Part shown: one piece after another, positions 15,776-24,315 of the stretch | How positions within the stretch are numbered: the stretch's first letter is position 1 | Layout of the letters: the number at the start of each line of letters is the position of its first letter | From: Eggerthellaceae bacterium | Lineage (GTDB): Bacteria > Actinomycetota > Coriobacteriia > Coriobacteriales > Eggerthellaceae | DNA length: 43,421 nt | Direction of reading: 5' to 3' | Assembly (NCBI GenBank): GCA_017459805.1 | Contig: JAFUCE010000154.1 | Location: forward strand, 1 to 43,421 | Program-made: the position numbers and the translations under genes | Notes under the pieces: generated by a model | The model's input: the letters and a program-made list of their open reading frames with translations, nothing else | What the model was told of the DNA's origin: nothing | Databases searched by the model: none

Positions 15776-15895
15776 ATGTCGAACGCGAGCCACCTGCTGC
15801 CTTCTTCTTTCTTTGCACCTACAGTGCATATTCGGTTGGGCAGCGGGGTGTATTGATAAGAGCAAGTACTGCCGAGTACGTTTAAGCTAGCCCGA

Positions 15896-15901
15896 ATTAT
15901 A
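15896..15901 (-). promoter_or_regulatory. -10 box upstream of the RlpA-like gene, followed by a structured leader
   Basis: TATAAT on the minus strand would give a leader of about 110 bases before ATG 15775. The leader can fold as GCUGCC..GGCAGC enclosing UGCAC-UGUAG-GUGCA. No standard -35 box is clear. See the finding on a possible regulatory RNA. Confidence 0.45.
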
Positions 15902-15959
15902 CCGTCCCTTTATCGTTCTTTCTACTCAATTCAAGTTTTATACAAACAAATGTTTGCTA

Positions 15960-16394
15960 CTATGAACGCCGCAGAGCGAGTGCAAGCACTCCGTAAGCTA
16001 TGAGAGTGAGCAGGGGTGATGCAAAAAGAAAAAGTACCGCTACCGTTCTTACGAGCATACTATCAATACCGAAATACTGCGCAATTCCTCCACACACTCC
16101 CGCGATTCGGATGTCATTTTGCGAACGCCGGAAGCTCCTTTGCGGAGCACCTTCGCCACCAGTTCGCGCAAACAGATTATCAAGCCCCTTATTCTGCGAC
16201 GCCCACAATAGATACAGGCCAAGTGCAATCAGGGCAAGCGGGGCAATAAATCGCATAACGCGACGAAGCCAGGTAACAAGGGCCGTCCACCACGCAGTAT
16301 TGCTCGTCAACAGCAACACAAAGCCGAGTACGACAAGTACCGCACCGAAGACAATCCATGCCCGATCGTTTTTTGTACAGTCGCGAAACCGCAT
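15960..16394 (-). CDS. PspC-domain membrane protein (C-terminal PspC)
   Basis: A 144-aa membrane protein with two N-terminal hydrophobic segments (about 13-30 and 44-63). A PspC domain sits at the C-terminus (about 88-143) with the diagnostic IRIAGVCGGIAQYFGID and a following TM. PspC proteins sense envelope stress. The order is the reverse of its neighbour, where PspC is N-terminal. The ATG at 16394 is chosen because AGGA lies seven bases upstream and it begins 2 bases after the previous stop. Confidence 0.87.
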   Translation of the reverse strand: MRFRDCTKNDRAWIVFGAVLVVLGFVLLLTSNTAWWTALVTWLRRVMRFIAPLALIALGLYLLWASQNKGLDNLFARTGGEGAPQRSFRRSQNDIRIAGVCGGIAQYFGIDSMLVRTVAVLFLFASPLLTLIAYGVLALALRRS

Positions 16395-16396
16395 GC

Positions 16397-17167
16397 TTAA
16401 TCCTGCTGCCATTCTGAAACGCTGTCGGGACTAAAGCGCAGTGAAACGCCCAGGTCGACAGGACCATCTTGCAAACTGGTATACATGCCTACCGCAAGGA
16501 AAAGCACGAGCGCGAGCCCAGCGCACAGTAAAAGAATGCGCGACTTCGAAGCACGCCCCATGATAAACAAACCCACCGTAATAAAGAGAATGGGCCCCGC
16601 CTTATATATCCAGGCCGAAAGGTCGATGGTGGCTAGGCCGAATGCGGAAGCAAGCGCTATCAAGCCCACCACAATAAGCAAAATGCCCAAACCAAGACCC
16701 GTAGCAACAAAGCGCGTGTTCGCGGTTCTTGACGACGTTTGAGATGCCTGCGATGCCTGAGCTGAAGCAGTGCCTGGAGCGGCTGCATAAGCAACATCGT
16801 AGGACACCTGTGGCCTGGCCTGATAATAGGCCGAAGCCGCCGCTGGAGGCACTGGTGGAATGGGTGCTGGTGTTGGCGTAGGCGCTTGGACCCCCTGCTG
16901 CGTACCGTGTACCACCTGCTCATACACTTCGGAACGGAATGATGCAGGGTCAATATCGAGAGCGTCGGCATACTTTGGTTTTTCGGGCAGGATAAGCCAG
17001 ACCGCTATATACACAAGGGCAAAGGCACCCGCTGTGAGAACGGACAGCACCACCACCAGCATGCGCAAAAGGTCCGCGTCGAAGTCGAAGCGTTCGGCAA
17101 TACCAGCACACACGCCACCTAAAACCCCATCGGGGTTCCTATAAATATGTAAGTGCTGCTCCTGCAT
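16397..17167 (-). CDS. PspC-domain membrane protein (N-terminal PspC)
   Basis: A 256-aa protein. The PspC domain (about 7-62) has GVLGGVCAGIAERFDFD and a TM. A Pro/Ala/Gln-rich linker (about 85-145) follows, then three more hydrophobic segments (about 155-240). The start at 17167 is supported by GGGGGAG five bases upstream. It lies 39 bases after the CNNM gene and 2 before the second PspC gene. A cell-envelope stress role is inferred from the family. Confidence 0.87.
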   Translation of the reverse strand: MQEQHLHIYRNPDGVLGGVCAGIAERFDFDADLLRMLVVVLSVLTAGAFALVYIAVWLILPEKPKYADALDIDPASFRSEVYEQVVHGTQQGVQAPTPTPAPIPPVPPAAASAYYQARPQVSYDVAYAAAPGTASAQASQASQTSSRTANTRFVATGLGLGILLIVVGLIALASAFGLATIDLSAWIYKAGPILFITVGLFIMGRASKSRILLLCAGLALVLFLAVGMYTSLQDGPVDLGVSLRFSPDSVSEWQQD

Positions 17168-17206
17168 GTGCTCCCCCACAATCGCCGTGGGCAAGCGCCA
17201 CTGCGA

Positions 17207-18538
17207 TTAGTCGGCCACAGCTGCTTCGTCTTCGTCGGGGTCGATTTCGTCTGCTGTCTTATCCAGTTTCACCACGCGTATCACCTGAATACGGCGGCGG
17301 CGCATCGACTCAATTACGAAGCGATAGCCTTCAATTTCAAACTCATCCCCCAGCTGCGGAATAGTATCCACGGCATCCAGCAACCAACCCGCAAAGGTGT
17401 CGTAATCTTCCGACTCGCGCACGGGCCAGCCAAGCTCCAACGCGTCTTCCACGGGGAAGTTACCGTCCACCAGCCATTCGGTTTCCGAAAGCGGCGTGAG
17501 GTACTTATTCTCGAGGTCGGTCTCGTCAACAATTTCGCCCACAATTTCCTCGACAATATCTTCCAAGGTAATTAAACCATCAGTTCCCCCATACTCATCC
17601 ACCACAATGGCCATTTGTTGCCTACTTGTTTGCATTTCGGAAAGCATAGGGAAGATATCTTTGGTTTCTGGCACGAAATATGCTTCCTGGGCATATTCGC
17701 CCACCAGGTCGTCTTCGCGGTCATCCAGAATAGCGGGCACCAAATCCTTGTACATGACCACGCCAACAATGCGGTCATGGTCTTCATGGAACACGGGTAG
17801 GCGCGAATAGCCAGTACCCCGCATGCGGTCTATGGCTTGGCGCACCGTTTCGGTATCTTCAACAAAAATCATGTCGGCGCGCGGCGTCATAATATCGTGC
17901 GCACGCGCCTCGCTTAAGTCCATGATTTCATGGATCATGCGCTTTTCGTCGGGCAAGAGTTCTTCGGCATCGGCCACGATATATTTGATTTCTTCTTCGG
18001 AAACGTCCTGGCGGTCTTCGGGAGAAGGAATGCCCAGCAATCGCGCCAGCGCATTGGACGATGCCGCTGTCACCCAAACTAGAGGGCGTGCGATTTTTTC
18101 ACACGCAGCAATGGGCCCGGCCAAGCGCGCTGCCATGCCTTCGGGATCTGACAACGCAATGCGCTTGGGCAAAAGTTCGCCCACCACAATGCTCACGTAG
18201 GAAACGATAAGCGTGATAAAAATGGTGGCAAGGGGCTGCCCGATGGACGCACGCAGGCCAAAGCTCGACTCAATCCATGAAGCCACGGGGCCCGACAAAG
18301 TCGTTGCCGAAACTGCCGACGCGAAGAAGCCAAGCAAGGTAATAAAGACCTGAATGGTTGCCAACAAACGGCCTGAATCAGAGGCAACGGCGAGGGCCAG
18401 CTTAGCGCGGCGGTCACCTTCATCGATGGCGGTTTGCAGCTTGGTATGCCGCGCGTTGACCAGCGCCATTTCCGATGCGCTGAAAAAACCATTCGCCAAA
18501 ATCAGAAGAAAGGTGACAAGCAAACTTAAGGCAATCAT
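17207..18538 (-). CDS. CNNM/CorC-family protein with DUF21, CBS pair and CorC_HlyC domain
   Basis: A 443-aa hemolysin-C/CNNM-type membrane protein, related to Mg2+/Co2+ efflux proteins. A DUF21 transmembrane domain (about 1-190) opens with LILANGFFSASEMAL and contains VGELLPKRIAL. Two CBS domains (about 205-330) include DIMTPRADM and GYSRLPVFHEDHDRIVG. A CorC_HlyC transporter-associated domain follows (about 350-432), then an acidic tail. The family's acidic segment EYGGTDGLITLEDIVEEIVG is present. It is followed closely by the two PspC genes. Confidence 0.93.
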   Translation of the reverse strand: MIALSLLVTFLLILANGFFSASEMALVNARHTKLQTAIDEGDRRAKLALAVASDSGRLLATIQVFITLLGFFASAVSATTLSGPVASWIESSFGLRASIGQPLATIFITLIVSYVSIVVGELLPKRIALSDPEGMAARLAGPIAACEKIARPLVWVTAASSNALARLLGIPSPEDRQDVSEEEIKYIVADAEELLPDEKRMIHEIMDLSEARAHDIMTPRADMIFVEDTETVRQAIDRMRGTGYSRLPVFHEDHDRIVGVVMYKDLVPAILDDREDDLVGEYAQEAYFVPETKDIFPMLSEMQTSRQQMAIVVDEYGGTDGLITLEDIVEEIVGEIVDETDLENKYLTPLSETEWLVDGNFPVEDALELGWPVRESEDYDTFAGWLLDAVDTIPQLGDEFEIEGYRFVIESMRRRRIQVIRVVKLDKTADEIDPDEDEAAVAD

Positions 18539-18643
18539 CGTGCCGCCACCTTCACGTTATGTAAGCAGGTTAAAGGCCCAGGTTCCGAAGAAGAACTACT
18601 TCGGCCACCTTCTGAAGAATTGTTTGAACTTGTTTTCATACCT

Positions 18644-20614
18644 TTACTCTACCACATTTGTCCGAGGCTTGAGCCAATCGAGCCACGCAAGCCCATCTTC
18701 TTCCCTTACGTCCCAAAGGACGTTTCGGGTACCACCAACGCCAGCTGCCGTGAGCGCTGTGATGGTGGTGGTATGAGCGCGTTTCTGGAAGGGGTTCGTG
18801 CGCGTCATCATGTCCTGAATTTTCTGGCGCGGGTAGTACACGGTTTCAGTACCCAAGCCGTCGTTGCAAATGGCTGCGTAACCATGCGTAAGCGCAAAGC
18901 CGCTGCCGCGCTTCCACCAAAGAGTACCGAGGACAATAATGCCTGCTTGAATAGTAAAAAACACATAGGCGAGCACACAGGCGGCATTGACAAAAGAAAG
19001 CGATCGCAGCTCTTCTGCATTAAGAGAGGACGCGATGTTGGGCAGGAACATATTAAAGGCAATCTGCATAACAACAATGATAAGGATTGTCCAGAAGAAG
19101 CCGTTTTGCCAAAGGCAGCGACGCAGTATGCCCCGACGCAGCGCCACAGGGGGCAGCCCCTTGAAGTCGGATGATTTCGGACGGTCGGAAAATTCGGGCA
19201 GCAAGCCAGCCATCAAGCTGTCGACCTGGTCAATCTTGAGGAAGGGGTGAACAACTAAACCGCCTGAGTTAAGCGATGCCTGGGTGTTTTGGTCTTCCCC
19301 ACCACCCGCGCGAATGCGGCCCAGCGACACTTCGCAATAGCCGAGCATACGACGAATAATCGACTGTTTAATGACCACCGACTGTATACGGTTAATATCG
19401 ATGCCGCTAAAGTCGCGTTGCAGGATGCCGCGCTCGACTTCAATGCGGCTTCCTCGCCTGCGCACGCTAAAGGAACCATAGGAAAGCGCCGTCGTTGCCA
19501 CCATGACAAAACAAATGAACGCGAACCATAGCACGATAAAGGGAACACCTAGGGCTGCCAGCGGTAACACTTCGCGCGCAAAGAGGGCAACGGTCACCAA
19601 ACCCGCCACAATAAGAATGACCATGCTTGCAAGCATGCCCGACATTCCGCTTGTTGAAATGCTGGCCAGAAGCAATTCTTTGTTGTCCATGCGGCGCTCG
19701 AAGGAAACAGGCTCCATACCCACGATGTTTTCACCATAAAGCCCGCGGAATTGTTCGGCGCCAAGTTCCTGAGCCGTTGTGTCGAGTATGTTGGCTTGAC
19801 CTGCGCCCGCCCCTTGCTGCCCCGCCATGGCAGCGGCACTCGACCCCGCAAGCGGCACAGCAGCACCACCTGCCCCACCCGCAAGTGGGACGGCAACCCC
19901 GCCTTCGCCCACAACTGAGGCAGGAGAAGCTTGCAAGCCAAGACTTAGGGCCTTGCGTACAAACAGTTCTTTGCGGATTGCTTCGCCAACGCCGAGTTTG
20001 ACATAGGGCACTTTAATGGCCTTGTTCGAAGCGCCACCAGCCGTGTCAATTTCAACGGTGCACACTCCAGCAATGCGCTGCACAAGCGACTGTTTGTGGT
20101 TCACGCTTTGCACGCGCGCATAGGGAACATGAACACGCCGCTTGGTAATAATGCCTGAATAAAGGCTGAATTCTGTTTCATCAAAAACAAAGCTGAGGTT
20201 TTTGTACGACAGAGCGGTAACGCCAACAAATATGCCGTAGAGCAACACAAAGCCCAACAACACAAAAAGGAGTACGAGCAAAATTGGGAAACCAGTTTCG
20301 CGCGCATACATGATGCCCGTGATGATGTCATTGATGTTTGAAATGAGCGAAATAACAATGACAGCACCAATGCCCAAGAGCGGGCTCAGCCAGATATAGC
20401 TATGGTGCACCTTGTTGTGCTGCCCCGTTGGGAAGGCAAGCGTGCCGAGCGGCATTTGCTGCGGCGCGGGTGCCTGCAGCGGCGCGGGTGCCTGCTGGGG
20501 TGCGTACGGCTGTTGGGATACAGGCACCTGTTCAGCTACAGGTGCGGGGCCTGGTATTCCAGGCTGCATATTGGGCGCCGATTGCCCCGGTTGTGAAATG
20601 GGAGGCTCGGGCAT
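18644..20614 (-). CDS. YdbT-like membrane protein with repeated bacterial PH (bPH2) domains
   Basis: A 656-aa membrane protein. A Pro/Gln/Ala-rich cytoplasmic start (1-60) contains near-repeats of QAPAPQ. Then come paired hydrophobic segments and bPH2 domains (strands such as VHVPYARVQSVNHKQ and GIDINRIQSVVIKQS, and a third YYPRQKIQDMMTRTNPF), giving three PH units separated by TM pairs. Between the first and second lies a Gly/Ala-rich linker with tandem GGVAVPLAG/GGAAVPLAG. The YdbS-YdbT pair is conserved, with unknown function at the membrane. The ATG follows the YdbS stop directly (TAGATG). Confidence 0.88.
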   Translation of the reverse strand: MPEPPISQPGQSAPNMQPGIPGPAPVAEQVPVSQQPYAPQQAPAPLQAPAPQQMPLGTLAFPTGQHNKVHHSYIWLSPLLGIGAVIVISLISNINDIITGIMYARETGFPILLVLLFVLLGFVLLYGIFVGVTALSYKNLSFVFDETEFSLYSGIITKRRVHVPYARVQSVNHKQSLVQRIAGVCTVEIDTAGGASNKAIKVPYVKLGVGEAIRKELFVRKALSLGLQASPASVVGEGGVAVPLAGGAGGAAVPLAGSSAAAMAGQQGAGAGQANILDTTAQELGAEQFRGLYGENIVGMEPVSFERRMDNKELLLASISTSGMSGMLASMVILIVAGLVTVALFAREVLPLAALGVPFIVLWFAFICFVMVATTALSYGSFSVRRRGSRIEVERGILQRDFSGIDINRIQSVVIKQSIIRRMLGYCEVSLGRIRAGGGEDQNTQASLNSGGLVVHPFLKIDQVDSLMAGLLPEFSDRPKSSDFKGLPPVALRRGILRRCLWQNGFFWTILIIVVMQIAFNMFLPNIASSLNAEELRSLSFVNAACVLAYVFFTIQAGIIVLGTLWWKRGSGFALTHGYAAICNDGLGTETVYYPRQKIQDMMTRTNPFQKRAHTTTITALTAAGVGGTRNVLWDVREEDGLAWLDWLKPRTNVVE

Positions 20615-21106
20615 CTAGACATCCTCACGCGCAATACGGGCGAGCTCGGCCGCACGGTCGCGCAGCTCTTCGGCGATTGCCGCGTCAAGCCCAGGGATTT
20701 CGTGTTCATGCGCCGCCGTGGAAACCGTCACGCTTGCAAGACCAAACATGCGCAAAATGGGGCCCTGCCGCGTATCGGTATTCTGAACGCGAATAAAAGG
20801 AATGATGTAGCGCTTGCGCCAGAAAATCCCCTTGGCAATATCGAGGTATTCAGGTGTTATTTCGTAGCGCCAGCGGGCATAGCGGATGGGAGGAAGCACC
20901 ACCAACCAAATGACGAGCAAAACAACCCACAGCACAAGTAAAACAATGAGCAACAAGCGGCCAATGCCAAGGCTTTCGGGGAAAAAGGTCATAACGAAAG
21001 CACAGGCAATTAAGGGAAGCATCACAATGCAAATCCAAATAGCATCGTTAAAGCGCCACACGCTTTTCACGCGAGGGTCAAGCTGGTTAGCTGGCAAAGG
21101 TTTCAT
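20615..21106 (-). CDS. YdbS-like bacterial PH domain membrane protein
   Basis: A 163-aa protein with two hydrophobic segments (about 24-43 and 49-72) and one bPH2 domain (about 75-150). The domain contains RYEITPEYLDI and RYIIPFIRVQNTDTRQGPI, the hallmark strand-turn of YdbS. Partner of the downstream YdbT-like protein, with no gap between the genes. It is the first gene of the envelope block. The Shine-Dalgarno site is weak (GAGAAAG). Confidence 0.88.
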   Translation of the reverse strand: MKPLPANQLDPRVKSVWRFNDAIWICIVMLPLIACAFVMTFFPESLGIGRLLLIVLLVLWVVLLVIWLVVLPPIRYARWRYEITPEYLDIAKGIFWRKRYIIPFIRVQNTDTRQGPILRMFGLASVTVSTAAHEHEIPGLDAAIAEELRDRAAELARIAREDV

Positions 21107-21192
21107 GGATGGTCTTTCTCGTCTTAATTCCTTAACTTCAAATATGGTAGCAAGCCCCCTGTGTGGCCCTACAGCAGAAATGGCTTTGTTGC

Positions 21193-21867
21193 CTATTCGT
21201 TGATGAGCCCATGAAGTTTACTTTTGTCGGCAACTTCAATATAGCCACGCGAAAGAGTGACGATTCCCTTGTCGGCAAAAGTTTTGAGCATGCGCGAAAC
21301 AGCTTCGCGCGCACTCCCAATATGGCGGGCAATTTCGTCATGGGTGAGCTTGAGTTTGTCGCCTTTTTGACGGGCAACCTCATCAAGCAAAAACACTGCT
21401 AGGCGCCCATCAAGCCCCATGAAAAGCTGTTGCTGCATGACCCACATAACGTCACTGAAGCGGTCAGCGCTTTGCTTGTAGGTATAGGCTTCCATGGAAA
21501 CATTTTCTTCAAGAATCCGAGCGTACACGTCAGGATCAATAACTAAAAGCACGGTATCTTTTTCGGCATCCATAAAAAGGTCGAAGGTTATCATTTTCAG
21601 GATGCAGGTTGCCGCCAAGACACAGGTCTCGTTTTCGTATACGCGGAACAAGGTGCATTCGCGTCCCGATGCAGAAAGCATGTAGGCACGTAATTCGCCT
21701 TCAAGCACCAAGAGCACGCCAATACAGTCATTTTCACCACTGTGAACATGATCTCCTGCACTAAACTGCGCTGGCCGCGTGCCTGCTATAAGCGCATTTT
21801 GCTGCTGCTTCGTCAGCGTTTCCCAAAATGGGAAGAACTGCTTCAGGTATCCCTCGACTTCTGCCAT
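21193..21867 (-). CDS. Crp/Fnr-family transcription regulator
   Basis: A 224-aa regulator with an N-terminal cyclic-nucleotide-binding-type beta-barrel (about 12-125), a long helix, and a C-terminal winged helix (about 150-220) with recognition segment HDEIARHIGSAREAVSRML. Cysteines at 48, 71, 82 and 88 include a close CVLAATC pair in the barrel, where thiol- or persulfide-sensing members of this family carry reactive cysteines. No FNR-type N-terminal iron-sulfur cysteine cluster is present. The start at 21867 is chosen for AGGAGT six bases upstream. It lies directly after the CoA-disulfide reductase gene. Confidence 0.93.
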   Translation of the reverse strand: MAEVEGYLKQFFPFWETLTKQQQNALIAGTRPAQFSAGDHVHSGENDCIGVLLVLEGELRAYMLSASGRECTLFRVYENETCVLAATCILKMITFDLFMDAEKDTVLLVIDPDVYARILEENVSMEAYTYKQSADRFSDVMWVMQQQLFMGLDGRLAVFLLDEVARQKGDKLKLTHDEIARHIGSAREAVSRMLKTFADKGIVTLSRGYIEVADKSKLHGLINE

Positions 21868-21892
21868 GGGTACTCCTATCAAAACGGCATCT

Positions 21893-21898
21893 ATTATA
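21893..21898 (-). promoter_or_regulatory. -10 box for the Crp/Fnr gene, overlapping the previous stop codon
   Basis: TATAAT on the minus strand overlaps the TAA of the CoA-disulfide reductase gene (21894-21896) and lies 25 bases before the regulator's ATG. The regulator may thus be made independently as well as by read-through. No clear -35 box. Confidence 0.45.
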
Positions 21899-23558
21899 TC
21901 GGCTGAGATGCTTCCTGGTCGGCTTCCCATGCAGCATAGAACGCATGCCCGCCTGAAATGTTTACGCAATCAAAACCGTGTTGCTTCAGGATGCGACAAG
22001 CCACATAACTGCGCACGCCGGTCTGACAATAAAGATAGAGACGTTTGTCGCGCGGCAGTTCGTCCAGATGCTCGCGCAGCTTGTCGAGCTCGAAGAAAGC
22101 TGCTCCTGGAGCTGACCCGCGCTTTTCGATTTCCCAGGGCTCGCGCGCATCAATGAGCACAGTGTCTTCAGGCCGATTGAGCGCTTCTTCCCAGGACACC
22201 TGCTCCACCAAACCGTCGAGCAAATTGCAAATCGCAAAGCCCGCCATGTTCACCGGGTCCTTCGCTGAAGAATAGGGCGGCGCATAACACAGATCCAGTT
22301 CGGACAGGTCACGTGCTGTCATGTGCCCATGTATGGCAGTCGCAATAACATCGATGCGCTTTTCGGCACCTTCACCGCTAACTGCCTGGCCCCCCAGAAT
22401 GCGCCCGGTCTCCGGGTCGAAAAGGACCTTCATGCGCACGGGGCTTGAGTCAGGATAATAGGTCGCATGGGACGAGGGACTCAGGCGCAAGCAGTCATAA
22501 GCGACGCCGGCGTTCTTGGCCGATGTTTCGTTGAGACCCGTTGCAGCAACCGTAAGGTCAAAAACTTTGAGTACCGAAGAACCGAGCGAACCCGTGAAAC
22601 GAGCTTGCTTGCCAGCAATATTGTCAGCCGCAATACGCCCTTGCTTGTTTGCGGGCCCAGCAAGCGGAATGTGCGCTTCTTCGGACGTAACGAAGTTCTT
22701 TACCTGCACGGCGTCACCGACCGCATAAATGGCGGGGTCGGACGTGCACATGTACTCGTCCACCACAATGGCGCCCTTTACACCCAGGTCAAGACCCGCA
22801 TCTGCCGCAAGAGTGCTTTCGGGCACCACACCAATGGACATAATCACCATGTCAAAAGTACGCTCGCCTACATTACTTTGCACCGTAAGAGCTTCGCCTT
22901 CGTCAATCAGACCTTCAACACTGGCGCCCAGGTAAAGATCAACCCCGTGTTCGCGCATGTGGTTATGCACGAAGCAGGCCATGTCGTCGTCGAGGATGGG
23001 TAGCACATGCTTCGGGCGTTGGTAAAGAGCCACCTGCAAACCCCAGTCCACCAAATTGTCGGCCATCTCTACCCCAATAAACCCGCCACCAATAACTGCG
23101 GCTGTCTTGGGACGAGCACTACGCACGAAGTCAGCAATGGCGTAGGTGTCTTCAACGGTACGCAAGGTGAAGAGGCGATCGGCCTCTACCCCAGCAATGT
23201 CGGGCAGGACTGCCTTGGCCCCAGGGGACAAAATAAGGTAGTCATAGCTTTCGGTATATTCTTCGCCTGTTTCCAAATTGCGAACGCTTACTTGCTTTGC
23301 AGCGCGGTCAATGGAAGTTGCCTCCGTGGCCACACGCACATCAATATCGAAGCGACTATGCAGGCTTTCGGGAGTATGCAGGGTCAGCTTTGCGCGGTCT
23401 TCAATCGTGCCACCAATGTAATAGGGCAAGCCACAGTTTGCGTAAGACACATAGCCCGAACGTTCAAGCAAAATGATTTCAGCATTTTCATCCATGCGGC
23501 GCAAACGTGCTGCCGCTGAAGCGCCGCCCGCTACACCACCAACGATAACAACCTTCAT
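21894..23558 (-). CDS. CoA-disulfide reductase fused to rhodanese (CoADR-RHD)
   Basis: A 554-aa flavoprotein. The N-terminal FAD and NAD(P)H domains (about 1-320) open with VVIVGGVAGGASAAARLRR, followed by the single active Cys42 in YANCGLPYYIGG and the second FAD motif in IYAVGDAV. Then comes a pyridine nucleotide-disulfide dimerisation domain (about 325-445). The C-terminal rhodanese domain (about 465-550) carries Cys511 in YCQTGVRSYV. Such fusions reduce CoA disulfide, CoA persulfide or polysulfide. The start MKVV at 23558 is preferred over the ATG two codons upstream because AAAAGGA then has a six-base spacing. Confidence 0.93.
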   Translation of the reverse strand: MKVVIVGGVAGGASAAARLRRMDENAEIILLERSGYVSYANCGLPYYIGGTIEDRAKLTLHTPESLHSRFDIDVRVATEATSIDRAAKQVSVRNLETGEEYTESYDYLILSPGAKAVLPDIAGVEADRLFTLRTVEDTYAIADFVRSARPKTAAVIGGGFIGVEMADNLVDWGLQVALYQRPKHVLPILDDDMACFVHNHMREHGVDLYLGASVEGLIDEGEALTVQSNVGERTFDMVIMSIGVVPESTLAADAGLDLGVKGAIVVDEYMCTSDPAIYAVGDAVQVKNFVTSEEAHIPLAGPANKQGRIAADNIAGKQARFTGSLGSSVLKVFDLTVAATGLNETSAKNAGVAYDCLRLSPSSHATYYPDSSPVRMKVLFDPETGRILGGQAVSGEGAEKRIDVIATAIHGHMTARDLSELDLCYAPPYSSAKDPVNMAGFAICNLLDGLVEQVSWEEALNRPEDTVLIDAREPWEIEKRGSAPGAAFFELDKLREHLDELPRDKRLYLYCQTGVRSYVACRILKQHGFDCVNISGGHAFYAAWEADQEASQPI

Positions 23559-23735
23559 ATCCATTCCTTTTCGCCCTTACGTTGTTTTCAATCCAAAGCA
23601 ATGCGCGTCCTAAAGTGAACAATTCCAGACGCACTTGAAGCCCCCCTTGCTTCTGCAGGTCTATTGTAACGCGCCAAACACAAAAATCCCCGAAGGGCTT
23701 TTATGGAAAAGTTTATTTATCCCTGCTCTTAACAC

Positions 23736-23757
23736 AAAAACCTCCAAAGAGGTTTTT
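23736..23757. terminator. Bidirectional terminator hairpin
   Basis: AAAAACCTC-CAAA-GAGGTTTTT is a perfect 9-bp stem with T tracts in both directions. It lies 80 bases past the stop of the minus-strand rhodanese gene and separates it from the CoA-disulfide reductase gene. A second, imperfect hairpin (AAAATCCC / GGGCTTTT, about 23684-23702) lies just beyond. The remainder of 23559-23837 holds nothing else I can name. Confidence 0.85.
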
Positions 23758-23837
23758 GCAGAGGAGGATTGCCTAAAGCAAAGGGACTATATTTAAAGCA
23801 CAAGGCGGCAAAGCGCAACCACAGCTTGTATACGCGC

Positions 23838-24164
23838 CTACTTTCCAGCTACAACAGCGCCACGGTAAAAACCAATACCGCCAATATTAGTTACATCGGT
23901 ATAACCCATGGACTTCAAAGCATTGGCTGCGCTGCCGCTACGGGAACCACTTGCACAATAGATATAAATGGTTGCATCTTTGTCGCGGAGCTTTTTACTT
24001 GCTCGATGGAAGCTGTTCAAGGGAATATTGATAGCGCCCTCTATGTGGCCGTTTGCGAATTCGCCTTCGGAACGCACATCAACCAGCGTTGCTCCGTTTT
24101 CTTTTGCCTGTTCAACGTACTCACTAAAATTACTACCACCAAAAAGCATGTCGAAAAAACCCAT
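23838..24164 (-). CDS. Single-domain rhodanese
   Basis: A 108-aa sulfurtransferase-fold protein with LVDVRSEGEFANGHIEGA and the active-site loop YCASGSRSG with Cys70, both standard for PspE/GlpE-type rhodaneses. It has no signal peptide, so it is cytoplasmic and probably handles persulfide sulfur. AAAGGAAG lies seven bases before the ATG. It is adjacent to the CoA-disulfide reductase gene with its own terminator at 23736. Confidence 0.93.
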   Translation of the reverse strand: MGFFDMLFGGSNFSEYVEQAKENGATLVDVRSEGEFANGHIEGAINIPLNSFHRASKKLRDKDATIYIYCASGSRSGSAANALKSMGYTDVTNIGGIGFYRGAVVAGK

Positions 24165-24303
24165 AAATGCTTCCTTTCTTTATTTGAACAATGCCATAGT
24201 AGCGGTGCCTGCATTCGCAAACTGTAACCAAATCACGCAAGGAAAGTAGAACGGCATAAACTGCTTCTCATACATGGGCGCTCTCGCCATCATGTGCGTG
24301 CGC

Positions 24304-24309
24304 TACAAT
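24304..24309 (+). promoter_or_regulatory. -10 box giving a probable leaderless thpR transcript
   Basis: GCTACAAT, six bases, then ATG at 24316. The eight-base core and the spacing are identical to the promoter at 2340-2353. No Shine-Dalgarno site precedes the start. Confidence 0.6.
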
Positions 24310-24315
24310 GCATGT

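Noticed and set aside
15776-15960. A ydaO (c-di-AMP) riboswitch before the RlpA-like gene
   Set aside because: The conserved ydaO segments (GGGGUGAA-type and AGCUAAC-type) are not found. Only a generic stem and a CCGAAU are present.
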